Positions 1-7,004 of a stretch of DNA of 10,299 nucleotides are shown piece by piece. The notes under the pieces are model-generated. The model ran no database searches. It had not been told where the DNA came from and saw only the letters and a list, made by a program, of their open reading frames with translations. The stretch lies in contig CALKYG010000446.1 in the NCBI GenBank assembly GCA_938003575.1, positions 1 through 10,299 on the forward strand, read 5' to 3'. Each line of letters starts with the position of its first letter. Within the stretch, counting starts at the first letter, position 1. The stretch is from an uncultured Alphaproteobacteria bacterium (GTDB lineage: Bacteria > Pseudomonadota > Alphaproteobacteria > Caulobacterales > Parvularculaceae). Position numbers and translations under genes: made by a program.

Positions 1-475
1 CTTGAAGCGCCGCTATGAGCGCGTGGATGTCGTCTTCATCCGGCACACGCACCATGCAGAAGAAGTAGACGAAGAGACGTTTTTTTATTCGCGCCAGTCA
101 GGCGGTACGGTCGTTTCGACCGCCCTTGAAAAAATGCTCGAGATTCAGCGCGAGCGCTATGCGGCGTCGGACTGGAACATTTATGTGGCCCAAGCTTCGG
201 ACGGGTACACCCAGTCCGGCGACGCCAGGCGCTGCGTTGAGATTCTTGATGAGGACGTAATGCCCATCAGTCAATATTACGCCTACATTGAAATCCTGGA
301 CGAGCGCGAATTGGAAGTTTTCTCGGACAGAGATTCCGGCGCCGAGCTTTGGCGCGCCTATCGAACCTTTGCGCCGCGCTGGACGACATTCGCGCAAACG
401 CGCATAGCCAAGCCGTCAGACATTTTTCCGGTTTTCAGGGAACTGTTCGCAAGGAACGCGCGGGAGGCAGCATGA
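1..475 (+). CDS. yeaH: YeaH/YhbH (DUF444) family protein, C-terminal part
   Basis: This gene enters from upstream of the window. The first full codon is at position 2 and is an internal Leu, not a start. The visible 157 residues match the last third of YeaH/DUF444, a family of about 430 residues with a von Willebrand A-like fold. The matching landmarks are VVFIRHTHHAEEVDEETFF near the start, then SGGTVVSTALEKM, then WNIYVAQASDGY and a YYAYIEI strand. In E. coli the homologue is co-transcribed with the PrkA-type serine kinase YeaG and is tied to starvation and stress responses; its biochemical role is not settled. The stop codon overlaps the next start as ATGA (472-475), and the SD for that gene lies inside this one, so the two are probably translationally coupled. 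A prkA/yeaG gene is expected just upstream but cannot be seen. Confidence 0.9.
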   Translation, partial: LKRRYERVDVVFIRHTHHAEEVDEETFFYSRQSGGTVVSTALEKMLEIQRERYAASDWNIYVAQASDGYTQSGDARRCVEILDEDVMPISQYYAYIEILDERELEVFSDRDSGAELWRAYRTFAPRWTTFAQTRIAKPSDIFPVFRELFARNAREAA

Positions 476-1947
476 GCGAGCTCCTCTTCGCCGACTCAGA
501 ATGGTCATTCGACCGCCTCAAGGCGACGTATGACGCTATTGAGGAGATCGCGCTCGACGACCTGAAACTCGATGTCTATCCGAACCAGATCGAGATCATC
601 TCGTCTGAGCAGATGCTCGACGCCTACTCTTCGCACGGCATGCCGCTGATGTACCGCCATTGGTCGTTCGGCAAGCATTTCGCGCGCGACCAGATGATGT
701 ACCAAAAGGGCTATCAGGGTCTTGCTTATGAGATCGTGATCAATTCAAGCCCTTGCATCGCCTATCTGATGGAGGAGAACACGATGACGATGCAGGCGCT
801 TGTTATGGCGCACGCCTGCTTCGGGCATAACCACTTCTTCAAGAATAATTACCTGTTCCGTCAGTGGACGGATGCCGAGGGGATCCTCCCCTATCTCGAC
901 TTCGCCAAGAAATACATCGGCAAGTGCGAAGACGAATACGGACTCGAAGAGGTCGAGCGAATACTAGACAGCGCGCATGCGTTAATGGATCAGGGCGTTT
1001 TTCGCTATAGTCGGCCGCCTCGCCTTTCCGAAGCCGACAAGCTGGCCCGCGCCGTCGCTCGTGCGGAACACGAGCAGAAAACCTTCAGTGATATTTGGCG
1101 TACGTTGCCGAACATGGAGGAAGATGACGGCGATGCGGAAGAGCGTCAGCTCGAAGTGAGGAATATCAAGCTGCCTGAGGAAAATCTTCTCTATTTCATC
1201 GAAAAGGCATCTCCTGTCTTGACGCCCTGGCAACGCGAAATCATTCGGATAGTCCGCAACATCTCGCAGTATTTCTATCCCCAGAAGCAGACAAAGGTGA
1301 TGAATGAGGGCTGTGCGACCTTTGTTCACCATTACATCATGAATGCGCTATATGATAAAGGTCTTATCTCTGAGGGTGCAATAATGGAGTTTCTTCACTC
1401 GCACTCTTCCGTCGTATTCCAGCCTGATTTTGACGATCCGCGCTATAAAGGGATCAATCCCTATGCGCTTGGCTTTGCTATGATGGAGGAGATCCGGCGC
1501 ATTTCGGCCAATCCGACCGACGAAGATCGCGAATGGTTTCCGGAGTTTGCCGGAAGCGGCGACTGGCGAGACGTTTTAAAGGATGCTTGGGCGAACTATC
1601 GCGATGAGAGCTTCATCCTGCAATTCCTGTCTCCAAAGGTAATGCGCGATTTCCGTTTGTTTGCACTGCGTGATGATGCAGCAGAGGCGCATTATGAAGT
1701 CGAGGCTATTCACGACGATCGCGGCTATCGGGAGTTGCGAGAGCGGCTCGCACAACAATATGATCTCGGCATGCACGAACCAAACATTCAAGTCGTTTCA
1801 GCCGATCTTGAAGGTGACCGCATGATTTCTCTGCGACACGAAATTCACGCCAGCCGTACACTGGATCCGAAGACGAAGGAGGACGTGTTATGGCATGTAC
1901 ACCGTTTATGGGGCCACAAAGTTAGGATGGACGAGGAGGCGGCTTAA
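472..1947 (+). CDS. spoVR: SpoVR/YcgB family protein
   Basis: This is a complete 491-residue member of the SpoVR family (E. coli YcgB is about 510 residues). The ATG at 472 has a good Shine-Dalgarno, GGGAGG at 462-467, and overlaps the DUF444 stop. Longer in-frame starts exist inside the DUF444 gene but lack support. The N-terminal family core is very clear: YEIVINSSPCIAYLMEEN near residues 86-103, then MAHACFGHNHFFKNNYLF to about residue 129. A second landmark is YFYPQKQTKVMNEGCATF in the middle. The family is cytoplasmic, is named for a Bacillus spore cortex mutant, and in proteobacteria is stress or stationary-phase linked. Its usual partners are PrkA and DUF444, which fits the neighbour here. 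Its molecular activity is unknown. The gene ends head-on against tyrC with overlapping stop codons. Confidence 0.95.
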   Translation: MSELLFADSEWSFDRLKATYDAIEEIALDDLKLDVYPNQIEIISSEQMLDAYSSHGMPLMYRHWSFGKHFARDQMMYQKGYQGLAYEIVINSSPCIAYLMEENTMTMQALVMAHACFGHNHFFKNNYLFRQWTDAEGILPYLDFAKKYIGKCEDEYGLEEVERILDSAHALMDQGVFRYSRPPRLSEADKLARAVARAEHEQKTFSDIWRTLPNMEEDDGDAEERQLEVRNIKLPEENLLYFIEKASPVLTPWQREIIRIVRNISQYFYPQKQTKVMNEGCATFVHHYIMNALYDKGLISEGAIMEFLHSHSSVVFQPDFDDPRYKGINPYALGFAMMEEIRRISANPTDEDREWFPEFAGSGDWRDVLKDAWANYRDESFILQFLSPKVMRDFRLFALRDDAAEAHYEVEAIHDDRGYRELRERLAQQYDLGMHEPNIQVVSADLEGDRMISLRHEIHASRTLDPKTKEDVLWHVHRLWGHKVRMDEEAA

Positions 1948-2864
1948 GTCTTTTCATCGCGTCCGAAATTCGGAACGTCTATTTCCTGGCCAGCGGCGAC
2001 AATCGCCCGTCGCAACTCGCGGCCGCGCCTGAAGACCCTTTCAAGGGTCTCTGCATCTCCCCAGCGGATCGCTCGCTGGAGAAGCGCAAGTTCCTCTGTG
2101 AAGCGTCCGAGAACTTCCAGCACCGCCGCCCTGTTGTTGAGAAAAACATCACGCCACATCACTGGATCGGAAGCCGCGATCCGCGTGAAGTCGCGGAATC
2201 CGCCGGCTGAATACTTTATAATCTCCGCTTCTGCGACGCTTTCCAGATCGTATGCCGCTCCTACAAGCGTGAAGGCGATCAGGTGCGGCAGGTGCGATGT
2301 TATTGCGAGCGCAAGGTCATGATGCTGATGATCCATGATCTCAACATTAGAGCCTACCGCGCGCCAGAGGTCCGCGGCGCGTTTCACCGCATCGAGATAA
2401 GCCTCATCGTTCCTTTTTAGCGGCGTAATTATTGTCCAGCGGTCTTTGAATAGTGCTGAAAACCCAGCCTCTGGCCCCGACAACTCTGTGCCGGCGACCG
2501 GGTGGCACGGCACTATGTGAACACGCGGGCCGAGACCTGCCGCGGCTTCTACGACAGCGCCCTTTACCGAGCCCACATCAATAACCAGTGCGCCCGCCTT
2601 GGCCTTCTCAACGATATTGCGCAACACCTCCGGCACCGCACCGACCGGCGTCGATACGACGATTAGATCGGCGTCAGATACTGCATCGCCGAAACTCGCC
2701 GCCGCCGCGTCTACGGCCCCGCAAGCGACTGCGCGCGCCCTGACGTCGGGAGACTGATCGAAACCGACGACTTCCCCGCCTGAAGCATCCTTGATGGCGC
2801 GCGCAAAGGACGAACCAATAAGGCCTATACCGATGATCGCGGTTTTATTCGTAAGCCTACTCAT
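1944..2864 (-). CDS. tyrC: prephenate/arogenate (cyclohexadienyl) dehydrogenase
   Basis: The product oxidatively decarboxylates prephenate, and perhaps arogenate, with NAD(P)+ in tyrosine synthesis. Seen in the 306 residues: a Rossmann dinucleotide motif GIGLIGSS at residues 12-19, VIDVGSVKG around 94-102, the family block CHPVAGTELSGPEAGF at 120-135 with the expected catalytic His121, SHLPHLIAFTL near 190-200, and GGFRDFTRIAASDP at 221-234 with arginines likely to hold substrate. No C-terminal ACT domain is present, so this form is probably not allosterically controlled that way. I chose the ATG at 2864, which leaves five residues before the nucleotide-binding strand. An ATG at 2873 is also possible and sits closer to an AGGA. 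A longer start at 2969 is unlikely. The gene overlaps the upstream methyltransferase by 8 bp, which suggests coupled translation. In many alphaproteobacteria this gene lies near hisC, which is not visible here. Confidence 0.93.
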   Translation of the reverse strand: MSRLTNKTAIIGIGLIGSSFARAIKDASGGEVVGFDQSPDVRARAVACGAVDAAAASFGDAVSDADLIVVSTPVGAVPEVLRNIVEKAKAGALVIDVGSVKGAVVEAAAGLGPRVHIVPCHPVAGTELSGPEAGFSALFKDRWTIITPLKRNDEAYLDAVKRAADLWRAVGSNVEIMDHQHHDLALAITSHLPHLIAFTLVGAAYDLESVAEAEIIKYSAGGFRDFTRIAASDPVMWRDVFLNNRAAVLEVLGRFTEELALLQRAIRWGDAETLERVFRRGRELRRAIVAAGQEIDVPNFGRDEKT

Positions 2865-3624
2865 TAGACGCATCGGTTCCTGCTGCCGGCCAAATTCCAT
2901 TGCTCGACAAAGCAGGCCGCGCGACTGTTGGGCGACCGAGCATGGTCTTTGCAGGAGCGGCGTGGGCAATCGGCTGCATCATGTCTTTCGCCGCCTCGAC
3001 CAGAATAACCCCAGAAAGTCCCGACCACATTTGCGCGCCGGCTTTCTCCCACGCTCGGGCGGCGCGTAATAAGAACCGGGCGCCGAAGGGCGGAAAATAT
3101 AGTGCGCCAGACCAGGCGAGCGGGCGGAACATCGATTGCTGCAACAGCCTTTCAAGTTGTCCCTTGAGATAAGGACGCCCATGCGCGAATGGCGCCGCAT
3201 CAATCATCGACCAGAGACCGCGACGATGTGCGACGACCAAAATGACTCGGCCGTCGCTTGTCAGAACGCGCCAAACTTCGCGCATCAGCCGGGCCGGATC
3301 ATCAGATTCCTCGAGCCCATGGACGATAAGCAGCCGGTCAATCGATGCGTCTGGCAGGGGCCATTGGTGCTCGCCGGCGAGCGTCGCCCGGTTTTTCTGC
3401 CCTGGCGGCCAGCTTATGACGCCCTGCGCCGCGGGCGCAATTGCAATCGCGCGCTCCGCCGAGGCAAATAGTGACAGGTATGGCTCCGCGTGACCGAAGC
3501 CCGCGAACCGAAGGTTTGTGGAGCTGGGCCACGCTTCCTCGATCCTCGCGGCGATGAACCCACGCGCACTCGCCCCGAGCGGGCTCTTATAAAAACCGTG
3601 CAAATCTAGGATGTCCGTGCGCAT
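2857..3624 (-). CDS. class I SAM-dependent methyltransferase, unknown substrate
   Basis: This is a 255-residue protein with a Rossmann-type methyltransferase core. Seen: FAGFGHAEPYL at residues 40-50, matching the glycine-rich SAM-binding motif I; an acidic and hydrophobic strand DRLLIVHGLEESDDP at 96-110; and MREVWRVLTSDGRVILVV at 114-131, the usual post-motif helix and strand of this fold. The start MRTDILDLHGFYKSPLG resembles the conserved N-terminus of an alphaproteobacterial methyltransferase group often found beside gloB (family knowledge, not checked). I chose the ATG at 3624. A TTG at 3660 would put coding sequence across the repeat-rich control region. No clear SD precedes 3624. The last 40 residues are Ala/Pro-rich and probably disordered. 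The substrate cannot be inferred; the overlap with tyrC suggests a shared transcript rather than a shared pathway. Confidence 0.8.
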   Translation of the reverse strand: MRTDILDLHGFYKSPLGASARGFIAARIEEAWPSSTNLRFAGFGHAEPYLSLFASAERAIAIAPAAQGVISWPPGQKNRATLAGEHQWPLPDASIDRLLIVHGLEESDDPARLMREVWRVLTSDGRVILVVAHRRGLWSMIDAAPFAHGRPYLKGQLERLLQQSMFRPLAWSGALYFPPFGARFLLRAARAWEKAGAQMWSGLSGVILVEAAKDMMQPIAHAAPAKTMLGRPTVARPALSSNGIWPAAGTDASNE

Positions 3625-3633
3625 CGGGTCAGT

Positions 3634-3699
3634 AGGCAATGGAAAACGGTTAAGAGGCAATAGGGCGATTCATGGAAACGGTCGCAAGGCTATTGCCTC
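3634..3699. promoter_or_regulatory. repeat array between divergent methyltransferase and gloB
   Basis: Within 66 bp lie three copies of AGGCAAT (3634-3640, 3655-3661, and inverted as ATTGCCT at 3692-3698). The second and third extend to a perfect 10-bp inverted pair, GAGGCAATAG at 3654-3663 and CTATTGCCTC at 3690-3699. The first two are exactly 21 bp apart, about two helical turns. Interleaved are ATGGAAAACGGT (3639-3650) and ATGGAAACGGT (3672-3682), 33 bp apart. This pattern in a divergent intergenic region suggests an operator for a regulator that is not identified here; the function is inference. Confidence 0.45.
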
Positions 3700-3728
3700 G
3701 CGCCCCTTGACTGGCGCTTAATACGCCG

Positions 3729-4496
3729 ATGATCAAAATTCGCCAGTTTCCATGTCTTTCTGATAATTACGGCTATCTGGTCCGCGACAACGAAACCGGC
3801 GCCGTCGCCGCGGTGGACACGCCCGACGCCGATGCGATCAACGCAGCGCTTGCCCGCGAGAATTTGCGTCTCACTCATATCCTAAACACCCATTGGCATC
3901 CAGACCATACGGGCGGCAATCAGTCGCTGAAGGACCGATGGGACTGCCGCATCATCGGACCGAGGGGTGAAGCAGCGAAGATTCCGGGCATTGACGAGAC
4001 GGTTGGCGAGGGTGATGTCGTCGCTCTCGGGAAGTCGCGCGCAATAGTGCTCGACACGCCCGGTCATACCGCAGGTCACATAATCTATCATTTCGTCGAA
4101 GATGCCGCCCTCTTTGTAGGCGACACAATTTTTGCGCTTGGCTGCGGCAAGCTGTTCGAGGGAACTCAGGAGGAGATGTGGGCGTCCCTGTCGAAGATCG
4201 CCGCGCTTCCGCCGATCACCAAGCTCTTCTGTGCGCATGAATACACCATGTCGAATGCACGTTTCGCATTGACCGTCGATCCTGAAAATCCCGACCTTGC
4301 CCGCCGCACACTCGAAATCAGCGCCAAACGCGCGAGAGGCGAGCCGACCGTGCCATCGACGCTGGCTGACGAACTGGCGACAAATCCATTCTTGCGCGCG
4401 ACGGACGCCGCCATTCAAACCGCTGTCGGCATGTCGGACGCGGCGCCTGCAGATGTCTTCGGCGAACTGCGCCGGCGAAAAGACAGGTTTCGGTAG
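3729..4496 (+). CDS. gloB: hydroxyacylglutathione hydrolase (glyoxalase II)
   Basis: The enzyme hydrolyses S-D-lactoylglutathione to D-lactate and glutathione, the second step of methylglyoxal detoxification in the cytoplasm. The 255-residue length is normal for the family. Seen: the metallo-beta-lactamase motif THWHPDHTGG with metal ligands His55, His57, Asp59 and His60; His113 in DTPGHTAGH; the bridging Asp132 in FVGDTIF; and His170 in FCAHEYT. The glyoxalase II-specific parts GCGKLFEGT (138-146) and the C-terminal RRRKDRF, which contact glutathione, are present, so this is GloB and not a generic hydrolase. The start MIKIRQFPCLSDNYGY is the typical family N-terminus. An in-frame stop at 3708-3710 leaves no alternative start upstream, yet there is no recognisable SD in the 20 bases before the ATG. 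It diverges from the methyltransferase gene. Confidence 0.96.
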   Translation: MIKIRQFPCLSDNYGYLVRDNETGAVAAVDTPDADAINAALARENLRLTHILNTHWHPDHTGGNQSLKDRWDCRIIGPRGEAAKIPGIDETVGEGDVVALGKSRAIVLDTPGHTAGHIIYHFVEDAALFVGDTIFALGCGKLFEGTQEEMWASLSKIAALPPITKLFCAHEYTMSNARFALTVDPENPDLARRTLEISAKRARGEPTVPSTLADELATNPFLRATDAAIQTAVGMSDAAPADVFGELRRRKDRFR

Positions 4497-4687
4497 TCGC
4501 ATAGGACGGCTCGATCGAGATAGCCGAGGTGACAGGTGACTCCGTCGACCTTTGGATCTTTCAATGTTTCGAGCCTGATCTCATTGCCGATAAGATCGTT
4601 TTTGAATTTGCCGACCTCATCATGATCGCGGAATCCGCAGCCGGCCGTAAAAAGTATGAGGCGGATGACAATCTGATGGATTTGCAT
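4415..4687 (-). pseudogene. truncated CreA-like (YjbR-independent, DUF family of creA) lipoprotein fragment
   Basis: The reading frame starts at the ATG at 4687. It has a short hydrophobic leader with a possible but imperfect lipobox (TAGC, Cys17), followed by GKFKNDLIGNEIRLETLKDP and KVDGVTCHLGYLDR. This resembles the N-terminal third of CreA proteins, exported proteins of about 150-160 residues with a conserved DPKVxGVTCH core (recalled family knowledge, not searched). The similarity stops at about position 4503, a few bases beyond the gloB stop codon; from there the frame runs antisense through the gloB 3' end until a stop at 4415. The later conserved CreA half is absent on either strand here. 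The simplest reading is a deletion that removed the 3' part, leaving a remnant. A short functional lipoprotein cannot be ruled out. No clear SD is seen. The reference to family membership rests on about 40 residues. Confidence 0.5.
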
Positions 4688-4733
4688 TGTTGAGTTATGC
4701 CGCCCGCGGCAAGCGTTTTCGAATCAGCGAGGT

Positions 4734-5156
4734 CTATTCTGCAGCGCCGATAATTGCGAGCGTGGCCGCATAGCCGTTGCCATAGGGCGAAGCGCCATAG
4801 CGAAGCGTCTTTCCGGAAAGAGCCGCGCCCGATCCGTCACCCGCGCATACAAAATGATGAACGACGTTTCTGCGTCCCGCCCGGCAGATCGTCTCGACGG
4901 CGGCTAGCGCGCCGTCGCATGCACCAGCGATGCTCTCTCGTGGCGGCCAGGTCTTCATGCTCGCCCAGTCGATACTTGCTGTGATCGGCCGCCGACATAC
5001 ATCGCTTGTATAAGAGACTTCTCGTTGAAGCGCACGCTCTTCGGTCTCTTGCGCGCGCAGATCGCGCAAGGATTGTGCCGACACAGATCCAGGAACAAGT
5101 GCGGCAGCCGATGCGAGCGTCAGTCGAAAAACGGCGCAAAGTCGGGTCCTCGCCAT
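4734..5156 (-). CDS. small exported cysteine-containing protein, unknown function
   Basis: I do not recognise a named family. The 140-residue product begins with a good Sec signal peptide: Arg residues at positions 3, 5 and 11, a hydrophobic stretch LTLASAAALV, and a VSA-Q cleavage site after residue 27. The mature part of about 113 residues has four cysteines (54, 80, 91, 104), an even number that suits two disulfides in the periplasm. It has the local pattern CRRPITASIDWASM and ends with a Gly/Tyr/Ala-rich segment, TLRYGASPYGNGYAATLA. A charged helix, LRDLRAQETEERALQREV, follows the signal. It may be translated from its own promoter, since a fair -10 lies 30 bp upstream. The next gene upstream on the same strand also encodes an exported protein and ends about 80 bp before this one. 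Confidence 0.7.
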   Translation of the reverse strand: MARTRLCAVFRLTLASAAALVPGSVSAQSLRDLRAQETEERALQREVSYTSDVCRRPITASIDWASMKTWPPRESIAGACDGALAAVETICRAGRRNVVHHFVCAGDGSGAALSGKTLRYGASPYGNGYAATLAIIGAAE

Positions 5157-5185
5157 TTCTCAACCGTCAGGGTTCAATGTGGCGT

Positions 5186-5212
5186 ATTTTAGACACACAG
5201 AGAAACTAACAA
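5186..5212 (-). promoter_or_regulatory. possible promoter of the small exported protein gene
   Basis: Read on the minus strand, TTGTTA (5207-5212) and TAAAAT (5186-5191) resemble -35 and -10 boxes. The -10 matches five of six consensus bases. The spacer is 15 bp, shorter than ideal. It lies 30 bp upstream of the ATG at 5156 in the AT-richest part of the local intergenic region. Confidence 0.3.
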
Positions 5213-5234
5213 TCGAAAACCCGAGTTCTGCACC

Positions 5235-6074
5235 CTAAAGCGATTCCTCGAGGAAACGCACAATCCGAGCTGAGGATGGCCGATCGTCAATATCGCCTTT
5301 CGGGCTATAACCGACAACGAGCGCGCCGTCTTCTATGCTTAGCGCAGGCCCGCCCATTGCACGAAACACAACGCTGCGGATTCGCGATGCCAAAACCCGG
5401 GCGCCTGTAGGGTCATCGGCAACCCTCGCCAGGCCGTCGGCGGCCCGCACCACGGCGTCAGCGAGCACCGTCGCGCCGCCGCGCGCGTCAGGACCAGGAT
5501 CCCCGACATTGAATATGATCGGCGCGCCCACCTTGGCGCTGATAAGCGCGGTGGCGGCTTGCGCCCGTGCGCGCGCGGTCTCAAGCGTTGCAAATTCCAG
5601 AACCAGCGCGGGATCTTCGCCGAATGACTTCGACGCCGCATGACCGCGCTCATCTCCGGGCCAAAAAACGGTGACCCCGCCATAGGCGGCGACACGAAGG
5701 AGCGTATCGCCTTCGGCATTTCGCCAGACTACATCGCCCCGCGACACCCGCGACGCAGACAGGCTATAAATTTCCTCCGCGGGATTGACGTCATCAATGG
5801 CGCAGGAGATTCGCGGATCGCGATCCCCGCAGAGAAATTTGAGACGGGCCACACGCGCGTCGGATTGGAATAGGAAAACGCGATCGTCAGTCGCTATCAC
5901 AAAGCGTTCCACCGCCGCATCCGCTGCAACGCGCTCCGCGGCCGACTGGCGCTTGCCGACCAGCGCTGAAAACGGATCCGCCCGCAATTTGGCAGGCGTC
6001 ACACTCTGCGCCAAGGCCGCTCCAAAAAGGGACGCCGCCGCTGCAACAAGCGCAAATATCAACCGAAAAGCCAT
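5235..6074 (-). CDS. DUF4908-like exported protein
   Basis: The 279-residue product has a Sec signal peptide (MAFRLIFALVAAAASLF, cleavage likely after GAALA, residue 22). The central part reads like DUF4908, an alphaproteobacterial family of unknown function: FVIATDDRVFLFQSD at residues 58-72 and RGDVVWRNAEGDTLLRVAAY followed by GGVTVF at 112-137. Family placement is from memory of the pattern and was not searched. Cys82 and Cys91 could form a disulfide. The second half (about 155-279) is Ala-rich, with helix-like stretches and a conserved-looking end, DRPSSARIVRFLEESL. The protein is predicted periplasmic or surface-associated, with no catalytic motif. The ATG at 6074 has only a weak SD (GGGG 5 bases upstream and AAGGA further away). 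The minus-strand neighbour downstream is another exported protein. Confidence 0.7.
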   Translation of the reverse strand: MAFRLIFALVAAAASLFGAALAQSVTPAKLRADPFSALVGKRQSAAERVAADAAVERFVIATDDRVFLFQSDARVARLKFLCGDRDPRISCAIDDVNPAEEIYSLSASRVSRGDVVWRNAEGDTLLRVAAYGGVTVFWPGDERGHAASKSFGEDPALVLEFATLETARARAQAATALISAKVGAPIIFNVGDPGPDARGGATVLADAVVRAADGLARVADDPTGARVLASRIRSVVFRAMGGPALSIEDGALVVGYSPKGDIDDRPSSARIVRFLEESL

Positions 6075-6140
6075 CTGGCCCCGTTAAGTCCTTAGGCGAG
6101 CATCACCTGAAGCTGACCCCAGTCTAAGCTTTTTTTTGGC

Positions 6141-6165
6141 GAAATCCGGGCAGCCCAAAGGTTTC
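6141..6165. other. hairpin between phaB and the DUF4908-like gene
   Basis: GAAATCC at 6141-6147 can pair with GGTTTC at 6160-6165 with one bulge, enclosing a GGG-CAG-CCC mini-stem. It lies about 30 bp beyond the phaB stop. An eight-T run on the plus strand (6130-6137) is on the wrong side for a minus-strand intrinsic terminator, because phaB mRNA would carry eight A there. A role in ending phaB transcription is possible but unproven. Confidence 0.25.
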
Positions 6166-6193
6166 CGGGCGCCGCCAGAAAGAAAACACGGTC

Positions 6194-6922
6194 TCAGGCC
6201 GCCAAATATTGTCCGCCATTGACGGTGAGAACAGAGCCGGTGATGAATCCGGCGTTATCATCGGCAAGAAAAGCGACGCAACGGGCGATCTCGTCGGCCT
6301 CGCCTAACCGGCCGACTGGAATCTGCGCGACGATCTTTTGCAGCACCGCAGCATCCACTGCCGCCACCATTTCAGTCCCGATATAACCCGGCGCGATCGC
6401 ATTAACCGTGACGCCCTTGAATGCGCCTTCCTGTGCAAGCGCGCGGGTGAAGCCGATCATGCCAGCCTTGGCGGCGGAATAATTCGCCTGCCCCGCTTGC
6501 CCCTTCTGCCCGTTGATCGACGATATATTGATAATCCGTCCGAAGCCGCGCTCGCGCATGCCTGGAAAGACCTGATGGGTCATGTTGAAGACGCTATCGA
6601 GGTCGGCGCGGATGACTTCGCGCCATTGATCCGGCTTCATCTTGTGAAAGAATCCGTCTCGCGTAATACCCGCGTTATTGACAAGAATATCGGTCGGACC
6701 ATGGAGCTTTTCAATTTCTGCGACTCCCGCCTTGCACGCCTCGTAGTCGCCGACGTCCCATTTGAAGACATTGATGCCAGTGCTTTCCATAAACTTCTTT
6801 GCGGCTTCGTCATTGCCGGCATAGGTAGCCGCGACCTTGCAGCCCGCTTCCTTGAGGGCCAGCGATATCGCCTGGCCGATGCCGCGTGTGCCGCCGGTAA
6901 CAATCGCCTTACGTAGGGTCAT
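6194..6922 (-). CDS. phaB: acetoacetyl-CoA reductase
   Basis: PhaB reduces acetoacetyl-CoA to (R)-3-hydroxybutyryl-CoA with NADPH, the second step of poly-3-hydroxybutyrate synthesis. The 242 residues form a short-chain dehydrogenase. Seen: the cofactor glycine motif TGGTRGIG at residues 9-16, NNAG at 82-85, and the catalytic set Ser135, Tyr148 and Lys152. The PhaB-specific string NISSINGQKGQAGQANYSAA spans the active site and separates it from the fatty-acid reductase FabG. The C-terminal VNGGQYLAA is near-standard. The ATG at 6922 has GGGAGA seven bases upstream. A TTG at 6937 would place that SD inside the coding region, so it was rejected. phaA lies on the same strand but about 960 bp upstream, not directly adjacent as is common, so phaB may need its own promoter. 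Confidence 0.96.
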   Translation of the reverse strand: MTLRKAIVTGGTRGIGQAISLALKEAGCKVAATYAGNDEAAKKFMESTGINVFKWDVGDYEACKAGVAEIEKLHGPTDILVNNAGITRDGFFHKMKPDQWREVIRADLDSVFNMTHQVFPGMRERGFGRIINISSINGQKGQAGQANYSAAKAGMIGFTRALAQEGAFKGVTVNAIAPGYIGTEMVAAVDAAVLQKIVAQIPVGRLGEADEIARCVAFLADDNAGFITGSVLTVNGGQYLAA

Positions 6923-6975
6923 GGCATTCTCTCCCAATCTCGAAGTTGTTGCGCCGATCGTTGCGGCGTTAGTTC

Positions 6976-7004
6976 ATACTAGCCTTGAGTTTGACGGTAA
7001 GCGA
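6976..7004 (-). promoter_or_regulatory. possible phaB promoter
   Basis: On the minus strand, TAGTAT (6976-6981) is a fair -10, preceded at 17 bp by TCGCTT (6999-7004), a weak -35. Transcription would give a leader of about 45-50 nt before the phaB ATG. A separate promoter would make sense given the long gap between phaA and phaB. The evidence is only sequence resemblance. Confidence 0.25.

Noticed and set aside
98..397. Open frame on the minus strand opposite the DUF444 gene
   Set aside because: It is an antisense shadow of a gene with strong family similarity, with no SD or recognisable motif.
982..1332. Minus-strand open frame inside spoVR
   Set aside because: It lies wholly opposite conserved spoVR codons and has no protein features of its own.
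2864..3660. Several overlapping open frames on both strands over the methyltransferase
   Set aside because: GC-rich coding sequence produces them; only the minus frame with SAM motifs reads as a protein.
3882..4502. 206-codon minus-strand frame opposite gloB
   Set aside because: gloB on the plus strand has every catalytic residue; the opposite frame has none.
4699..4720. GCCG-CCCG-CGGC hairpin followed by a short T-run as a terminator
   Set aside because: The stem is only 4 bp, the T-run is four bases and offset, and it lies 200 bp past gloB, so support is too thin.
6338..6916. 192-codon plus-strand frame opposite phaB
   Set aside because: It is antisense to a complete PhaB and its product has no recognisable features.
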